A stretch of 64,000 bases of DNA, taken from Haliscomenobacter sp965225875 (GTDB taxonomy: Bacteria; Bacteroidota; Bacteroidia; Chitinophagales; Saprospiraceae). The stretch lies in the NCBI RefSeq assembly GCF_965225875.1, contig NZ_CBDDBS010000002.1:3658001-3722000 (forward strand). Direction: 5' to 3'. A model generated the notes under the pieces. The model saw only the letters and a program-made list of their open reading frames with translations, did not search any database and had not been told where the DNA came from. The first letter of the stretch is position 1. Each line of letters starts with the position of its first letter. Shown one piece after another: positions 6,867-15,267 of this stretch. The translations under genes were made by a program, and so were the position numbers.

Positions 6867-8656
6867 TGGCAAAGTCATACTGGAACACGATTAATCCTTA
6901 CCCAAACTGGTTCAAACAGGTCAACCGCCGGACGCTGAGAGCCGATTTTTTGGCTGGGTTAACGGGCTCCATTATTGTATTGCCACAGGGTTTGGCTTTT
7001 GCCATGATTGCGGGATTGCCGCCAGTTTATGGCTTGTATACCGCCATTATTCCACCGATTATTGCCGGGCTTTTTGGTTCTTCCATGCACATGGTATCGG
7101 GGCCGACCACGGCCAATTCACTGGTTGTTTTTGCTGCCTTGAGCCAGCTTGCAGTGCCGGGAACCAATGAATATGTCACCCTGGCTTTTTCCATCACCCT
7201 CTTTGTAGGCATTATTCAATTGGGTTTTGGCCTGGCCCGCCTGGGCATTTTTGTCAACTTTGTCTCCAGTACGGTCATCACGGCGTTTTCAACCGGAGCA
7301 GCGCTGTTGATCATGATCAGCCAATTGAAAAATATTTCGGGGGTAAGCATTAAAAATGGCCTGAATGCTTTTGAAGTTGTCTACGTTTTTTTTGAAAAAA
7401 TTCACGAGTTCAATTTTCAGGTTTTTTCGGTGGCGGTGATTAGTTTTTGTAGTGCCGTAGCACTCAAATTGTGGAAGCCCAAATGGCCCAATCTCATCGG
7501 CGGTTTGATCATGGGTAGCTTGTGTGCAGTGGCTTTTGGAGGGGAGGAAATAGGCATTCATTTTGTAGCAGACATCGACCATGCCTTGCCTCCGATGAGT
7601 TGGCCCAGTTTTTCGATCTCGGAGTTTTCTACACTTTTTCCCAGTGCTTTTGCGGTGGCCATGATTGGACTCATTTCAGCCATTGCCATTGGAAAAAACA
7701 TCGGGAGCCAGTCGGGGCAACGAATTGACAGCAACCGGGAGTTCGTGGGGCAGGGCTTGTCGAACATCGTGGGGAGTTTTTTTTCAGCATACGCCAGTTC
7801 CGGGTCTTTTACCCGTTCAGGGGTCAATTACCAGGCGGGCGCCCGCACGCCACTCTCAGCGGTGTTTGCATCCCTGATTTTACTGGTGATCTTGCTGTTC
7901 ATTTCTCCCTTGGCCAGCTATTTGCCCATTGCTGGTATGGGCGGAATTATTCTACTGGTATCGATTAATTTGATTGATACTGACGAAATCAAACGCATCT
8001 TTCGGGCCAGTAGCCTGGAGGCAAGTGTTTTTGTGATCACGTTTATTGCCACCCTTTTGTTCTCATTGGAATACGCCATCTTTCTGGGCATTATGGTTTC
8101 GCTGGCCTTCTTTTTGTACAAGGTTTCTACCCCGCATATTGCTACAATGGCCCCTGATCCTACCAAGCCAGACAACAGCCTTACGTACATCAAGCGTAAG
8201 CCGGAATTACGGGAATGTTCCCAAATCAAAATCATCCGCCTGGACGGCCCCATTTTTTATGGTGCAGTAGATCATATCTCGGATTTTTTTGATCAGGTAC
8301 GCGAGGGTAAACACAAGTATTGCCTCATCTTGTGCGAAGGGGTCAACTTTATTGGTTTATCGGGCGCGCATTGGTTGTATGAAGAAGCCGAACGTTGGAA
8401 GGCAAGAGAGGGAGGGCTGTATCTGTCCAACCTTAAAGTGGTGGCGCAGGACGTATTGATCCACAGTGGATTTAAGGCCTTAATTGGCGAAAATCACTTT
8501 TTTATTGCCAAAAAAGATGCCATTGAATACATCTATACCCTGATCCCGGATGAGGCTTGTCGGACTTGTGAAAAGCGGGTTTTCCGGGAGTGTCGCATCA
8601 AAGCTGAAGCAGCGGAACAACCAATGGAATTGCTCAAAACAGAACCAGCAAGATGA
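6866..8656 (+). CDS. SulP/SLC26-family sulfate transporter with STAS domain
   Basis: An anion transporter of 596 residues. The N-terminal transport domain has the SulP signature region (LRADFLAGLTGSIIVLP, GLPPVYGLYTA, FGSSMHMVSGPTTANS) and a dozen or so hydrophobic segments; the C-terminal STAS domain starts near IKIIRLDGPIFYGA. The tail carries a CxxC-type group, CRTCEKRVFREC, of unknown use. ATG overlaps the soeA stop codon by one base (TAATG), so translation is probably coupled. Placed after a sulfite-oxidising enzyme it could export the sulfate produced; SulP proteins more often take up sulfate or bicarbonate, so direction is open. A small palindrome, GAATATGAAATATTC, overlaps its stop. 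Confidence 0.88.
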   Translation: MAKSYWNTINPYPNWFKQVNRRTLRADFLAGLTGSIIVLPQGLAFAMIAGLPPVYGLYTAIIPPIIAGLFGSSMHMVSGPTTANSLVVFAALSQLAVPGTNEYVTLAFSITLFVGIIQLGFGLARLGIFVNFVSSTVITAFSTGAALLIMISQLKNISGVSIKNGLNAFEVVYVFFEKIHEFNFQVFSVAVISFCSAVALKLWKPKWPNLIGGLIMGSLCAVAFGGEEIGIHFVADIDHALPPMSWPSFSISEFSTLFPSAFAVAMIGLISAIAIGKNIGSQSGQRIDSNREFVGQGLSNIVGSFFSAYASSGSFTRSGVNYQAGARTPLSAVFASLILLVILLFISPLASYLPIAGMGGIILLVSINLIDTDEIKRIFRASSLEASVFVITFIATLLFSLEYAIFLGIMVSLAFFLYKVSTPHIATMAPDPTKPDNSLTYIKRKPELRECSQIKIIRLDGPIFYGAVDHISDFFDQVREGKHKYCLILCEGVNFIGLSGAHWLYEEAERWKAREGGLYLSNLKVVAQDVLIHSGFKALIGENHFFIAKKDAIEYIYTLIPDEACRTCEKRVFRECRIKAEAAEQPMELLKTEPAR

Positions 8657-8841
8657 ATATGAAATATTCCTTATGTCAAATTACTACATAACAAGATTTT
8701 ATAAAAGCGGATAAAGTTATTTTAACTCAAAAAGTCATTATTGTAGTCAATTTAACGTAAATTGAAATCAAAAAAAGTCAATGCCTTAATTTTATAACCG
8801 ATTTCTGGTTCAATTCTCTCAACCCACAAAGCATTTCAGCT

Positions 8842-10077
8842 ATGGCAACAATGACCGCAACCCGCAGTGAGTTCCTCATTGCCAAGGAAGAACAATATGG
8901 TGCACACAATTACCACCCACTGGAGGCCGTCATCGAACGGGGGCGGGGAGTACACGTGTGGGATGTTGATGGAAAGCAGTATTATGACTTCCTTTCAGCT
9001 TATTCGGCGGTCAATCAGGGGCATTGCCATCCCAGAATCATTGAGGCTTTGACCACCCAGGCCCAAAAACTCACCTTGATCTCCCGGGCTTTTTACAATT
9101 CCGAATTGGGGCCTTACGAAGAATACATTACCAAACTATTTGGCTACGATAAAGTGCTGCCCATGAACACAGGGGTAGAGGCCGTTGAAACTGCCCTCAA
9201 ACTTTGTCGCAAGTGGGCTTACGAAGTAAAAGGGGTGCCCGGCAATCAGGCCAAAATCCTCTTTGCTACCGGTAACTTCCACGGGCGTACCCTTTCCGTT
9301 ATTTCTGGCTCGACCGATCCTTCCAGCCGGGGAGGCTTTGGCCCTTACATGCCGGGCTGGGAAATGGTAGAGTACAACAACCTGGCAGCATTGGAGGCTG
9401 CGTTGGAGGATCCCCATGTAGCAGGCTTGTTGATTGAACCCATTCAAGGGGAAGCCGGAGTAGTGGTTCCTGACCCAGGCTATCTATCTGCGGCTTTCCG
9501 CATGTGTCGGGAAAAGCAAGTGCTATTCATCGGTGACGAAATCCAGACGGGGATTGCACGCACGGGCAAAATGCTTGCACTAGACCACTATGGCATCAAG
9601 CCAGACATCCTGATTCTGGGCAAGGCACTTTCAGGTGGGGTATTGCCTGTGTCGGCAGTATTGGCCAATGATGAAATCATGTTGTGTATTCGTCCGGGTG
9701 AGCATGGCTCTACTTATGGGGGTAACCCGCTCGCTTGTGCGGTTGCTCGGGAAGCATTACAAGTGGTCTTGGATGAAAAACTGGCAGACAATGCCCAGCA
9801 GCTCGGAGAAATGTTTCGGGGAGCACTGAATGAGCTACGGAAAGAAACGGATCTGCTTACCCTTGTCCGGGGCCAGGGCTTGCTGAATGCCATCGTGATC
9901 AATACCGACGAAGATTCGGATTTGGCCTGGAAAATCTGTTTGCAATTCCGGGATAAGGGTTTGTTGGCCAAACCCACACATGGCAACAAAATTCGCTTGG
10001 CACCACCATTGGTGATCACGGAGGAGCAGTTGTGGGATTGTGTGGGGATTATACGGGAGACCCTGCTGTCATTTTAG
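8842..10077 (+). CDS. rocD: Ornithine aminotransferase
   Basis: PLP-dependent class III aminotransferase converting ornithine and 2-oxoglutarate to glutamate-5-semialdehyde and glutamate. The family marker YGAHNYHPL is at about 19-27, the GDEIQTG cofactor-binding motif includes Asp232, and the PLP lysine is K261 in ILGKALSGG. Length (411) is normal. MATMTATRSE is taken as start; Met4 is also possible. It is 185 bases after SulP and has its own promoter region, so it is probably not part of the sulfur group. A perfect hairpin follows. Confidence 0.93.
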   Translation: MATMTATRSEFLIAKEEQYGAHNYHPLEAVIERGRGVHVWDVDGKQYYDFLSAYSAVNQGHCHPRIIEALTTQAQKLTLISRAFYNSELGPYEEYITKLFGYDKVLPMNTGVEAVETALKLCRKWAYEVKGVPGNQAKILFATGNFHGRTLSVISGSTDPSSRGGFGPYMPGWEMVEYNNLAALEAALEDPHVAGLLIEPIQGEAGVVVPDPGYLSAAFRMCREKQVLFIGDEIQTGIARTGKMLALDHYGIKPDILILGKALSGGVLPVSAVLANDEIMLCIRPGEHGSTYGGNPLACAVAREALQVVLDEKLADNAQQLGEMFRGALNELRKETDLLTLVRGQGLLNAIVINTDEDSDLAWKICLQFRDKGLLAKPTHGNKIRLAPPLVITEEQLWDCVGIIRETLLSF

Positions 10078-10091
10078 CACGAAGATTGATC

Positions 10092-10128
10092 AATAGACTT
10101 GTGGTAAGTCAATTACCACAAGTCTATT
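10092..10128. terminator. Bidirectional terminator hairpin between rocD and the DUF5723-like gene
   Basis: AATAGACTTGTGGTAA and TTACCACAAGTCTATT pair perfectly over 16 bases around a GTCAA loop. It lies 14 bases after the rocD stop and just before the stop of the convergent gene at 10140. Confidence 0.8.
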
Positions 10129-10139
10129 ACTACAAATTA

Positions 10140-12392
10140 TTACTCTTCCAACTCCAAAATCCGCGCAGGCAAATACCCCACGAAATCTCGGAAACGCACT
10201 TTCCACCAGTCATCATTGGATTTTTCCAACAATTCCAAACGGTGGCCAATCACTACGGGTAAAAGTTCCAGGCTTCGTTCATCCGGGTTTTGACGGATGG
10301 TAGAATTTTCCAAAACCCGGTAAACGATCACCCGTCCAGGGCGAGTGGACACACTCACGGATGGTTTGGAAGTACTAGGTGGCGGAGTTGTTTCAACCAC
10401 TGGAGCAGGTTTTTCTTCAACAGGCGGCGTTTCGACCTTGCGCTCGGGGATGAGTACCCGCTCGGGCACCCTTACTTCCTCCTCCTCTGTTACCGGAGCA
10501 ACAATAGTTGGCGGTGCCTGAACGCCGGTACTGAGTTCAAATTCTTTTTTCAATTGCAGCTGTCCGCCCATTTCATCGGTGCTGATGATGGTCTCATTGG
10601 GTGAAAAACCATTCTTACGGAGTACCAATCGGTGGTTGTTTTCACGTCTCAATGAGAGCAAAATAATGCCGTTGCCAAAGGTGCGCTTGGTGAGCAATGC
10701 CTCAGTACCATCATTGTTTTGAATGTATACCTCCAGCGCGACTCCCGTCAATTGTTCTTTACTTATCCCATTAAAAACGGTGCCCACCAATGAGACCGAA
10801 GGAGGTAATTCACTTGGTGCCCGAGAAGTGGTACCCGGCGGGTTGTTGGATTTTTTATCGTTTTCTTTGGGTTTGGTACTGGCCAGTAATTCTTTAGGTT
10901 CTTCCTTTTTCTTGGGGTCAGTTTTTTTCTTTGGGTTTAACTCCGCATAGCGTTCGTCGCGGGTTTGGCGGCCAAAGTTGAAGGTGAGCCCCAAGTTGAA
11001 ATGAGCGGTTTTGGAACTGCTAAAAGCAAAGATGGGGATGATGTTGTCTGAAGCCAAATATATCTGGGCAGGCCCAAGGTTTAGTGCGGCGCCTGCACCG
11101 AAGTTGATGGTTGATTTGTTGAATGAGGAGATATTCCCTCCAAACTGTAAGATTTTATTTACCCGGGTGGTAATGCCTACTCCAAAGCCAAAATCCACCT
11201 CCCCCAGGTAAAAACGTGGATTGAGCACCACATCAATAGACGTATTGGGCGTCACAAAATAGCTGCCACCTACGTACAACATGGCGGGCAAACGGGTTTT
11301 GAAGGTAGTGTCGATGGTTGCCTTACGCCCCAGGCTATCCACAAATTCCAATACCTCGGAATTGAAGTAATCCAGATCCTGGGTAGGGAATTCGATGTTG
11401 TCGTCGGCCAGCGGGTTGATGGTGACGTCATTTTTCCAGGTGATGCTGCCTACATTGAGCAAACTGGCGTATAAATCTAGTTCCTTGTTGACATTGTATT
11501 GCAGGCCAAGATCAAAAGCAAAGCCATTGTTGCCCGTATTCTGCAAGTAGTTGGATGGATTCCGTTGGAGCGCTTGGGTGGCCAAGCTGCCAAAATTCAA
11601 ATTGCCCAGGATGGAATAGTAGGGCTTCAAATTCTGAACCCCCGAGCTCATAAAACTCAGGTTGCCCAAAACGCCAAAAAAACGATCATCGGCATCGCTG
11701 ACAAAGCGCATCGAGTCATTGTTGGTTTGGATTTGGCTGATGCCCATCAGAGACTTTGCCCGAAACCCAATGGAAAGTTTTTTGTTGATTTGGCGGGTGT
11801 AACCAATGCCAATAGAGCGATACTGCAATACGTTGTACTGAAAATCCTGAATGTCGTAGGTGCGGTTGACAATTTTGCTGTTGCCTACATTGAACAACAT
11901 TTCAGCCAGTGGCCGAGGGTACTTCATCAAGGCGTTCATGGTTTCGTTGGCAAAAACATTGATGTAATTGCGGGAACCAATGCGGAAGCCCAAATCCAGT
12001 AAGTTCACGCTGACGTCCATTTGGGCGTAATTCTGCTGATCCAGGTTGTCCAGGAATCTTTTGTAGGGGTTGTCGGGGCCACCTTCAACATTGCTGCTGC
12101 CCTCCCGGAAATCACCCAAACGGAAGCCAGAACTGCTCACTGCCCCATTGGCCCCGCTCATCAGGGGCAGACCAATGTTGTATTTAGACAGCGGAATTCG
12201 TCCAGGGTTGACCAGATAAGACTGTGGAGCAAAGGTCAATTGGGACAAAGTAAGGTTGCGCTGGGCAAAAATTGGATTGGCGAGCAGCCAGAAGCTGCAA
12301 GCCAACCAAAGCGGTTGGGAAAAGGAAAATAAGGAACGAATCCGTAGGCTGGGGGTAGCTTGCATCGAAGGTTGTTTTGTAAAGTTACTCAT
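10140..12392 (-). CDS. Outer-membrane protein, DUF5723-like, with carboxypeptidase-like and SH3 C-terminal domains
   Basis: 750 residues. An N-terminal export signal ends near ANPIFAQ. Residues about 45-460 read as alternating beta strands (QLTFAPQSYLVNPGR, GIGYTRQINKKLSIGFRAKSL, MLYVGGSYFVTPNTSIDVVL) typical of a Bacteroidota outer-membrane barrel of the DUF5723/PorV-like kind. A lysine/proline linker (KKKTDPKKKEEPKE) leads to a beta domain SLVGTVFNGISKEQLTGV resembling a carboxypeptidase-regulatory fold, a second acidic/proline linker, and a final bacterial SH3 domain (about 685-750) with DDWWKVRFRDFVGYLPA. SH3 domains of this kind often bind peptidoglycan, so it may connect outer membrane and wall. 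Start is MSNFTK at 12392 or the Met ten residues later. Exact role unknown. Confidence 0.6.
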   Translation of the reverse strand: MSNFTKQPSMQATPSLRIRSLFSFSQPLWLACSFWLLANPIFAQRNLTLSQLTFAPQSYLVNPGRIPLSKYNIGLPLMSGANGAVSSSGFRLGDFREGSSNVEGGPDNPYKRFLDNLDQQNYAQMDVSVNLLDLGFRIGSRNYINVFANETMNALMKYPRPLAEMLFNVGNSKIVNRTYDIQDFQYNVLQYRSIGIGYTRQINKKLSIGFRAKSLMGISQIQTNNDSMRFVSDADDRFFGVLGNLSFMSSGVQNLKPYYSILGNLNFGSLATQALQRNPSNYLQNTGNNGFAFDLGLQYNVNKELDLYASLLNVGSITWKNDVTINPLADDNIEFPTQDLDYFNSEVLEFVDSLGRKATIDTTFKTRLPAMLYVGGSYFVTPNTSIDVVLNPRFYLGEVDFGFGVGITTRVNKILQFGGNISSFNKSTINFGAGAALNLGPAQIYLASDNIIPIFAFSSSKTAHFNLGLTFNFGRQTRDERYAELNPKKKTDPKKKEEPKELLASTKPKENDKKSNNPPGTTSRAPSELPPSVSLVGTVFNGISKEQLTGVALEVYIQNNDGTEALLTKRTFGNGIILLSLRRENNHRLVLRKNGFSPNETIISTDEMGGQLQLKKEFELSTGVQAPPTIVAPVTEEEEVRVPERVLIPERKVETPPVEEKPAPVVETTPPPSTSKPSVSVSTRPGRVIVYRVLENSTIRQNPDERSLELLPVVIGHRLELLEKSNDDWWKVRFRDFVGYLPARILELEE

Positions 12393-12412
12393 GAATGCTC
12401 GGTTTTTGGATG

Positions 12413-12540
12413 CTGCGGGGCGCTGAAAAACAAGTATTCCATTTTGTCAAAGGATTAGATAAGTAAACGTTTCATTTCAAATGCCTTATCTAATCCTTTG
12501 ACTCAGAAAAAAATGAAAACTTATTTTTGCCCCACTACTA
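12413..12540. repeat. Imperfect palindromic element, copy 2 of 2 (family I)
   Basis: Homologous to 1291-1414 in the same order and orientation: a GGGGC-type end, an AAGTA..CATTTTG arm, GTCAAAGGATTAGATAAG, a TTCATTT..AATGCC centre, CTTATCTAATCCTTTGAC, and the end CTTATTTTTGCCCCACTACTA. Arms GTCAAAGGATTAGATAAG and CTTATCTAATCCTTTGAC pair perfectly over 18 bases. It lies just upstream of the minus-strand outer-membrane protein gene. With the terminator at 12622 it accounts for most of the 313 bases between the two genes. Confidence 0.65.
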
Positions 12541-12621
12541 CGCATTTTAGTTTAACGAGGAATTTACTGGATTCGCCTGTTCTTCAAGTCAAAAGAACGT
12601 CACAAGATTTTGTATATAAAA

Positions 12622-12656
12622 AAAACCGCTGCGACATTGAATTGTGCAGCGGTTTT
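12622..12656. terminator. Terminator hairpin after glyS
   Basis: AAAACCGCTGC and GCAGCGGTTTT pair perfectly over 11 bases around a 13-base loop, flanked by a run of A on the left that reads as a T-tract on the minus strand. It is 50 bases after the glyS stop. A second hairpin, GTTGGGTAAC/GTTACCCCAAC, overlaps the glyS stop codon itself (about 12688-12716). Confidence 0.75.
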
Positions 12657-12705
12657 CCGTAGGGGCGATCCTCTGTGACCGCCCTTGTTGGGTAACCACG
12701 TAGGG

Positions 12706-14256
12706 TTACCCCAACAACGTTTTCATATCAACTCGCTGGCGAACAATCTCTTCAATCTTATCAATGTGGACACGTTCTTGTTTAAGACTATCGCGTTCAC
12801 GGATGGTCACAGTATTGTTTTCCAAGGTCTCAAAATCAATGGTCACACAATAAGGTGTACCAATGGCATCCTGACGGCGATAACGACGACCAATGGCGTC
12901 TTTTTCGTCGTACTGACACTGGAAGGAGAACTTCAACTTGTTGAATACATCGGTGCTTGCCTTTACCAGTTCTTCACGATTTTTCAACAAGGGCAACACT
13001 GCAACCTTGATAGGTGCCAAAGCTGGATGCAATTTCATTACCACCCGGGTCGAGTCATTGCCATCAGCATCTGGTACGGTTTCTTCTTGGAGTGATTCAC
13101 TCATCATGGCGAGGAACATTCGGTCGGCGCCAACCGATGTTTCGAGCACATAAGGTACGTAATTTTCATTGAGCTCTGGGTCAAAATATTGTAATTTTTT
13201 TCCAGAAAGTTCTTGATGACTGCTAAGGTCAAAATTGGTGCGGGAGTGGATTCCCTCCAATTCTTTAAAACCAAAAGGAAATTCGTACTGAATGTCTACC
13301 GCAGCGTTGGCGTAGTGAGCCAGGTTGTCGTGGTCTTTGAAACGCAGTTTGGACTCAGGGGTACCGATTTTGCGGTGCCAGTTCATCCGGGTTTGTTTCC
13401 AGTAGTCGTACCACTTCATTTCTTCGCCAGGGCGAATGAAGAACTGCATCTCCATTTGTTCAAATTCGCGCATGCGGAAAATGAACTGCCGGGCTACAAT
13501 TTCATTGCGGAAAGCTTTGCCAATTTGGGCGATGCCAAAAGGAACTTTCTGACGCGTCGATTTTTGTACATTCAAAAAGTTTACAAAAATGCCCTGCGCA
13601 GTTTCCGGGCGCAGGTAGAGTTTGCCTTCTTCCCCAGCAATATTGCCCAATTGGGTATTGAACATGAGGTTGAACTGGCGTACATCCGTCCAGTTGCGCG
13701 AGCCGGTATCGGGGTCGGTGATGTCCAAATCCTCGATAATGGTTTTCATCTCGGCCATGTCTCCTTTCGACATCGCTGCGGTGAGCCGATCGGTTACTGC
13801 CTGGGCTTTTTGGGTATATTCAAGTACCCGTGGGTTGGTGGTGCGGTAAAGGGCTTCGTCGAAGGAATCGCCAAATTTTTTCTTGGCTTTTTCAACTTCT
13901 TTATCCGCCTTGCCCAATATTTTATCAATTTCTTCCTCGATCAACACATCGGCGCGGAAGCGTTTTTTGCTGTCTTTGTTGTCTACCAAAGGATCGTTGA
14001 AAGCATCCACGTGCCCGGAAGCCTTCCAGGTTTTGGGGTGCATAAAGATGGCAGCATCCAGTCCGACGATGTTGTCGTGCATCTGCACCATTGCCGCCCA
14101 CCAGTAATCCTTGATGTTATTTTTGAGTTCTACACCATAGGGACCGTAATCATACACGGCAGCAAGACCATCGTAAATTTCGCTCGATTGAAAGATAAAA
14201 CCGTACTCTTTGCTGTGTGCAACCAACTTCTTGAACAGATCCGCTTGCTGGGTCAT
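12706..14256 (-). CDS. glyS: Glycyl-tRNA synthetase, single-chain class II type
   Basis: Attaches glycine to tRNA-Gly. The dimeric, eukaryote/archaea-like form (about 516 residues) rather than the alpha2beta2 form. Visible are the class II motif 2 region FRNEIVARQFIFRMREFEQME, the YDYGPYGVELKNNIKDYWW start of the catalytic domain, and the LRPETAQGIFVNF block; the C-terminal anticodon-binding domain begins near LAPIKVAVLPLL. The frame is open to 14304, but the ATG at 14256 (MTQQADLFKKL) matches the normal start. Divergent from the DUF2807 gene. Confidence 0.93.
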   Translation of the reverse strand: MTQQADLFKKLVAHSKEYGFIFQSSEIYDGLAAVYDYGPYGVELKNNIKDYWWAAMVQMHDNIVGLDAAIFMHPKTWKASGHVDAFNDPLVDNKDSKKRFRADVLIEEEIDKILGKADKEVEKAKKKFGDSFDEALYRTTNPRVLEYTQKAQAVTDRLTAAMSKGDMAEMKTIIEDLDITDPDTGSRNWTDVRQFNLMFNTQLGNIAGEEGKLYLRPETAQGIFVNFLNVQKSTRQKVPFGIAQIGKAFRNEIVARQFIFRMREFEQMEMQFFIRPGEEMKWYDYWKQTRMNWHRKIGTPESKLRFKDHDNLAHYANAAVDIQYEFPFGFKELEGIHSRTNFDLSSHQELSGKKLQYFDPELNENYVPYVLETSVGADRMFLAMMSESLQEETVPDADGNDSTRVVMKLHPALAPIKVAVLPLLKNREELVKASTDVFNKLKFSFQCQYDEKDAIGRRYRRQDAIGTPYCVTIDFETLENNTVTIRERDSLKQERVHIDKIEEIVRQRVDMKTLLG

Positions 14257-14455
14257 TGTAAATGCTTGTTTGAGTAATACTGAATTAGGGTGCAAAAATG
14301 GCAAAAATTCGGGTTTGTTGCCGGGTAAAACCCGATTTTTTTGGTTTACAGCCCTGTTTATATTTTATCTGGGTGCTAAAATAGGGGCAGCGGGCGTTCT
14401 TAGCATCCTATTACAGGAGTATCACCCAATCACGAATTCAAAAAAACAAAAGAAT

Positions 14456-15148
14456 ATGAAACGATTGATGCAAATCGGACTACTGCTGGGATTGTACTGT
14501 TTGGCTTTTACGACTCAGGTACACGCTCAAAAGGAAGTGCAGGTGGAAAATTTTGACCAGGTCAGCGCCATTGGGAGCATCACCATGCACCTGGAAGCAG
14601 GGGATGCCAACAAGGTAGTGCTGTACATTGACGGTATTCCTGAAAAAGAAATTGAAATAAAAGTGGTCAAAGGCGTGCTGCGCATTCAGGTTTTGAATGG
14701 CTTTTTGTACAAAAACGAAATTGTCAAAGCCTATGTGACCTACAAAAGTTTGCGTGGCGTGAGGGCCAGCGCCGGAGCAAAAGTGGATTGTAAAGAAACC
14801 CTCAGCGCAGATTTGTTTTCAGCCAGTGTGGCCGCAGGTGGTCAAATGGATTTGAGCCTCAACGTCAAAAGCCTGGATGCCACTGCTTCGGAAGGTGGCC
14901 AGTTGAACCTGAAAGGCACTGCCACAAATCAGGACATCAATGCCAGCACCGGTGGCGTATGCCGCTGTTCGGATTTGATTGGTGAAAAAGCTACGGTTAA
15001 AACCAGCACCGGTGGCCGCGCCGAAGTCCAGGTAACCGACTTATTAGAAGCCGCGGCCAACGTCGGAGGCGAAATTTTATACGAAAACGAACCCAAAGAA
15101 AAACGGGTGAAGCAATTTTTGGGGGGCGATGTGCGGAAGATGAGGTAA
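14456..15148 (+). CDS. Secreted DUF2807 (GIN-domain) putative auto-transporter adhesin head protein
   Basis: 230 residues. A signal peptide (MKRLMQIGLLLGLYCLAFTTQVHA) leads into a right-handed beta-helix-like domain of short repeating strands with alternating small residues (ASAGAKVDC, SVAAGGQMDLSL, ATASEGGQLNLKG, ASTGGVCRCSD, TSTGGRAEVQV), the hallmark of the DUF2807 head GIN family. Function in the family is unknown; surface or periplasmic location is expected. The ATG at 14456 was chosen because the longer frame runs back through the glyS start region. The gene ends 4 bases before hairpin element A2. Confidence 0.8.
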   Translation: MKRLMQIGLLLGLYCLAFTTQVHAQKEVQVENFDQVSAIGSITMHLEAGDANKVVLYIDGIPEKEIEIKVVKGVLRIQVLNGFLYKNEIVKAYVTYKSLRGVRASAGAKVDCKETLSADLFSASVAAGGQMDLSLNVKSLDATASEGGQLNLKGTATNQDINASTGGVCRCSDLIGEKATVKTSTGGRAEVQVTDLLEAAANVGGEILYENEPKEKRVKQFLGGDVRKMR

Positions 15149-15152
15149 GTAA

Positions 15153-15267
15153 TGAGAGATGAGAGATGAAAGATGAGAGATGAAAGAGGCTACCGCAGGG
15201 ACTTAGACAAGATTCTTGTCAAAAATGCTGCGGTAGCCTCTTTCATCTCTTATCTTTCATCTCTTTC
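15153..15267. repeat. Hairpin element A2 filling the gap between convergent genes
   Basis: Core GAGGCTACCGCAG.GACTTAGACAAG pairs with CTTGTCAAAAATGCTGCGGTAGCCTC. The arms continue outward as repeated words: GAGATGAGAGATGAAAGATG on the left and the complementary TTTCATCTCTTATCTTTCAT on the right. It occupies practically the whole space between the stop of the DUF2807 gene (15148) and the stop of the DUF4837 gene (15268). The same core occurs in A1 and A3, but the flanking words there are different. Confidence 0.7.

Noticed and set aside
13213..14277. 354-codon plus-strand open frame
   Set aside because: Antisense to glyS; low-complexity composition and no start context.
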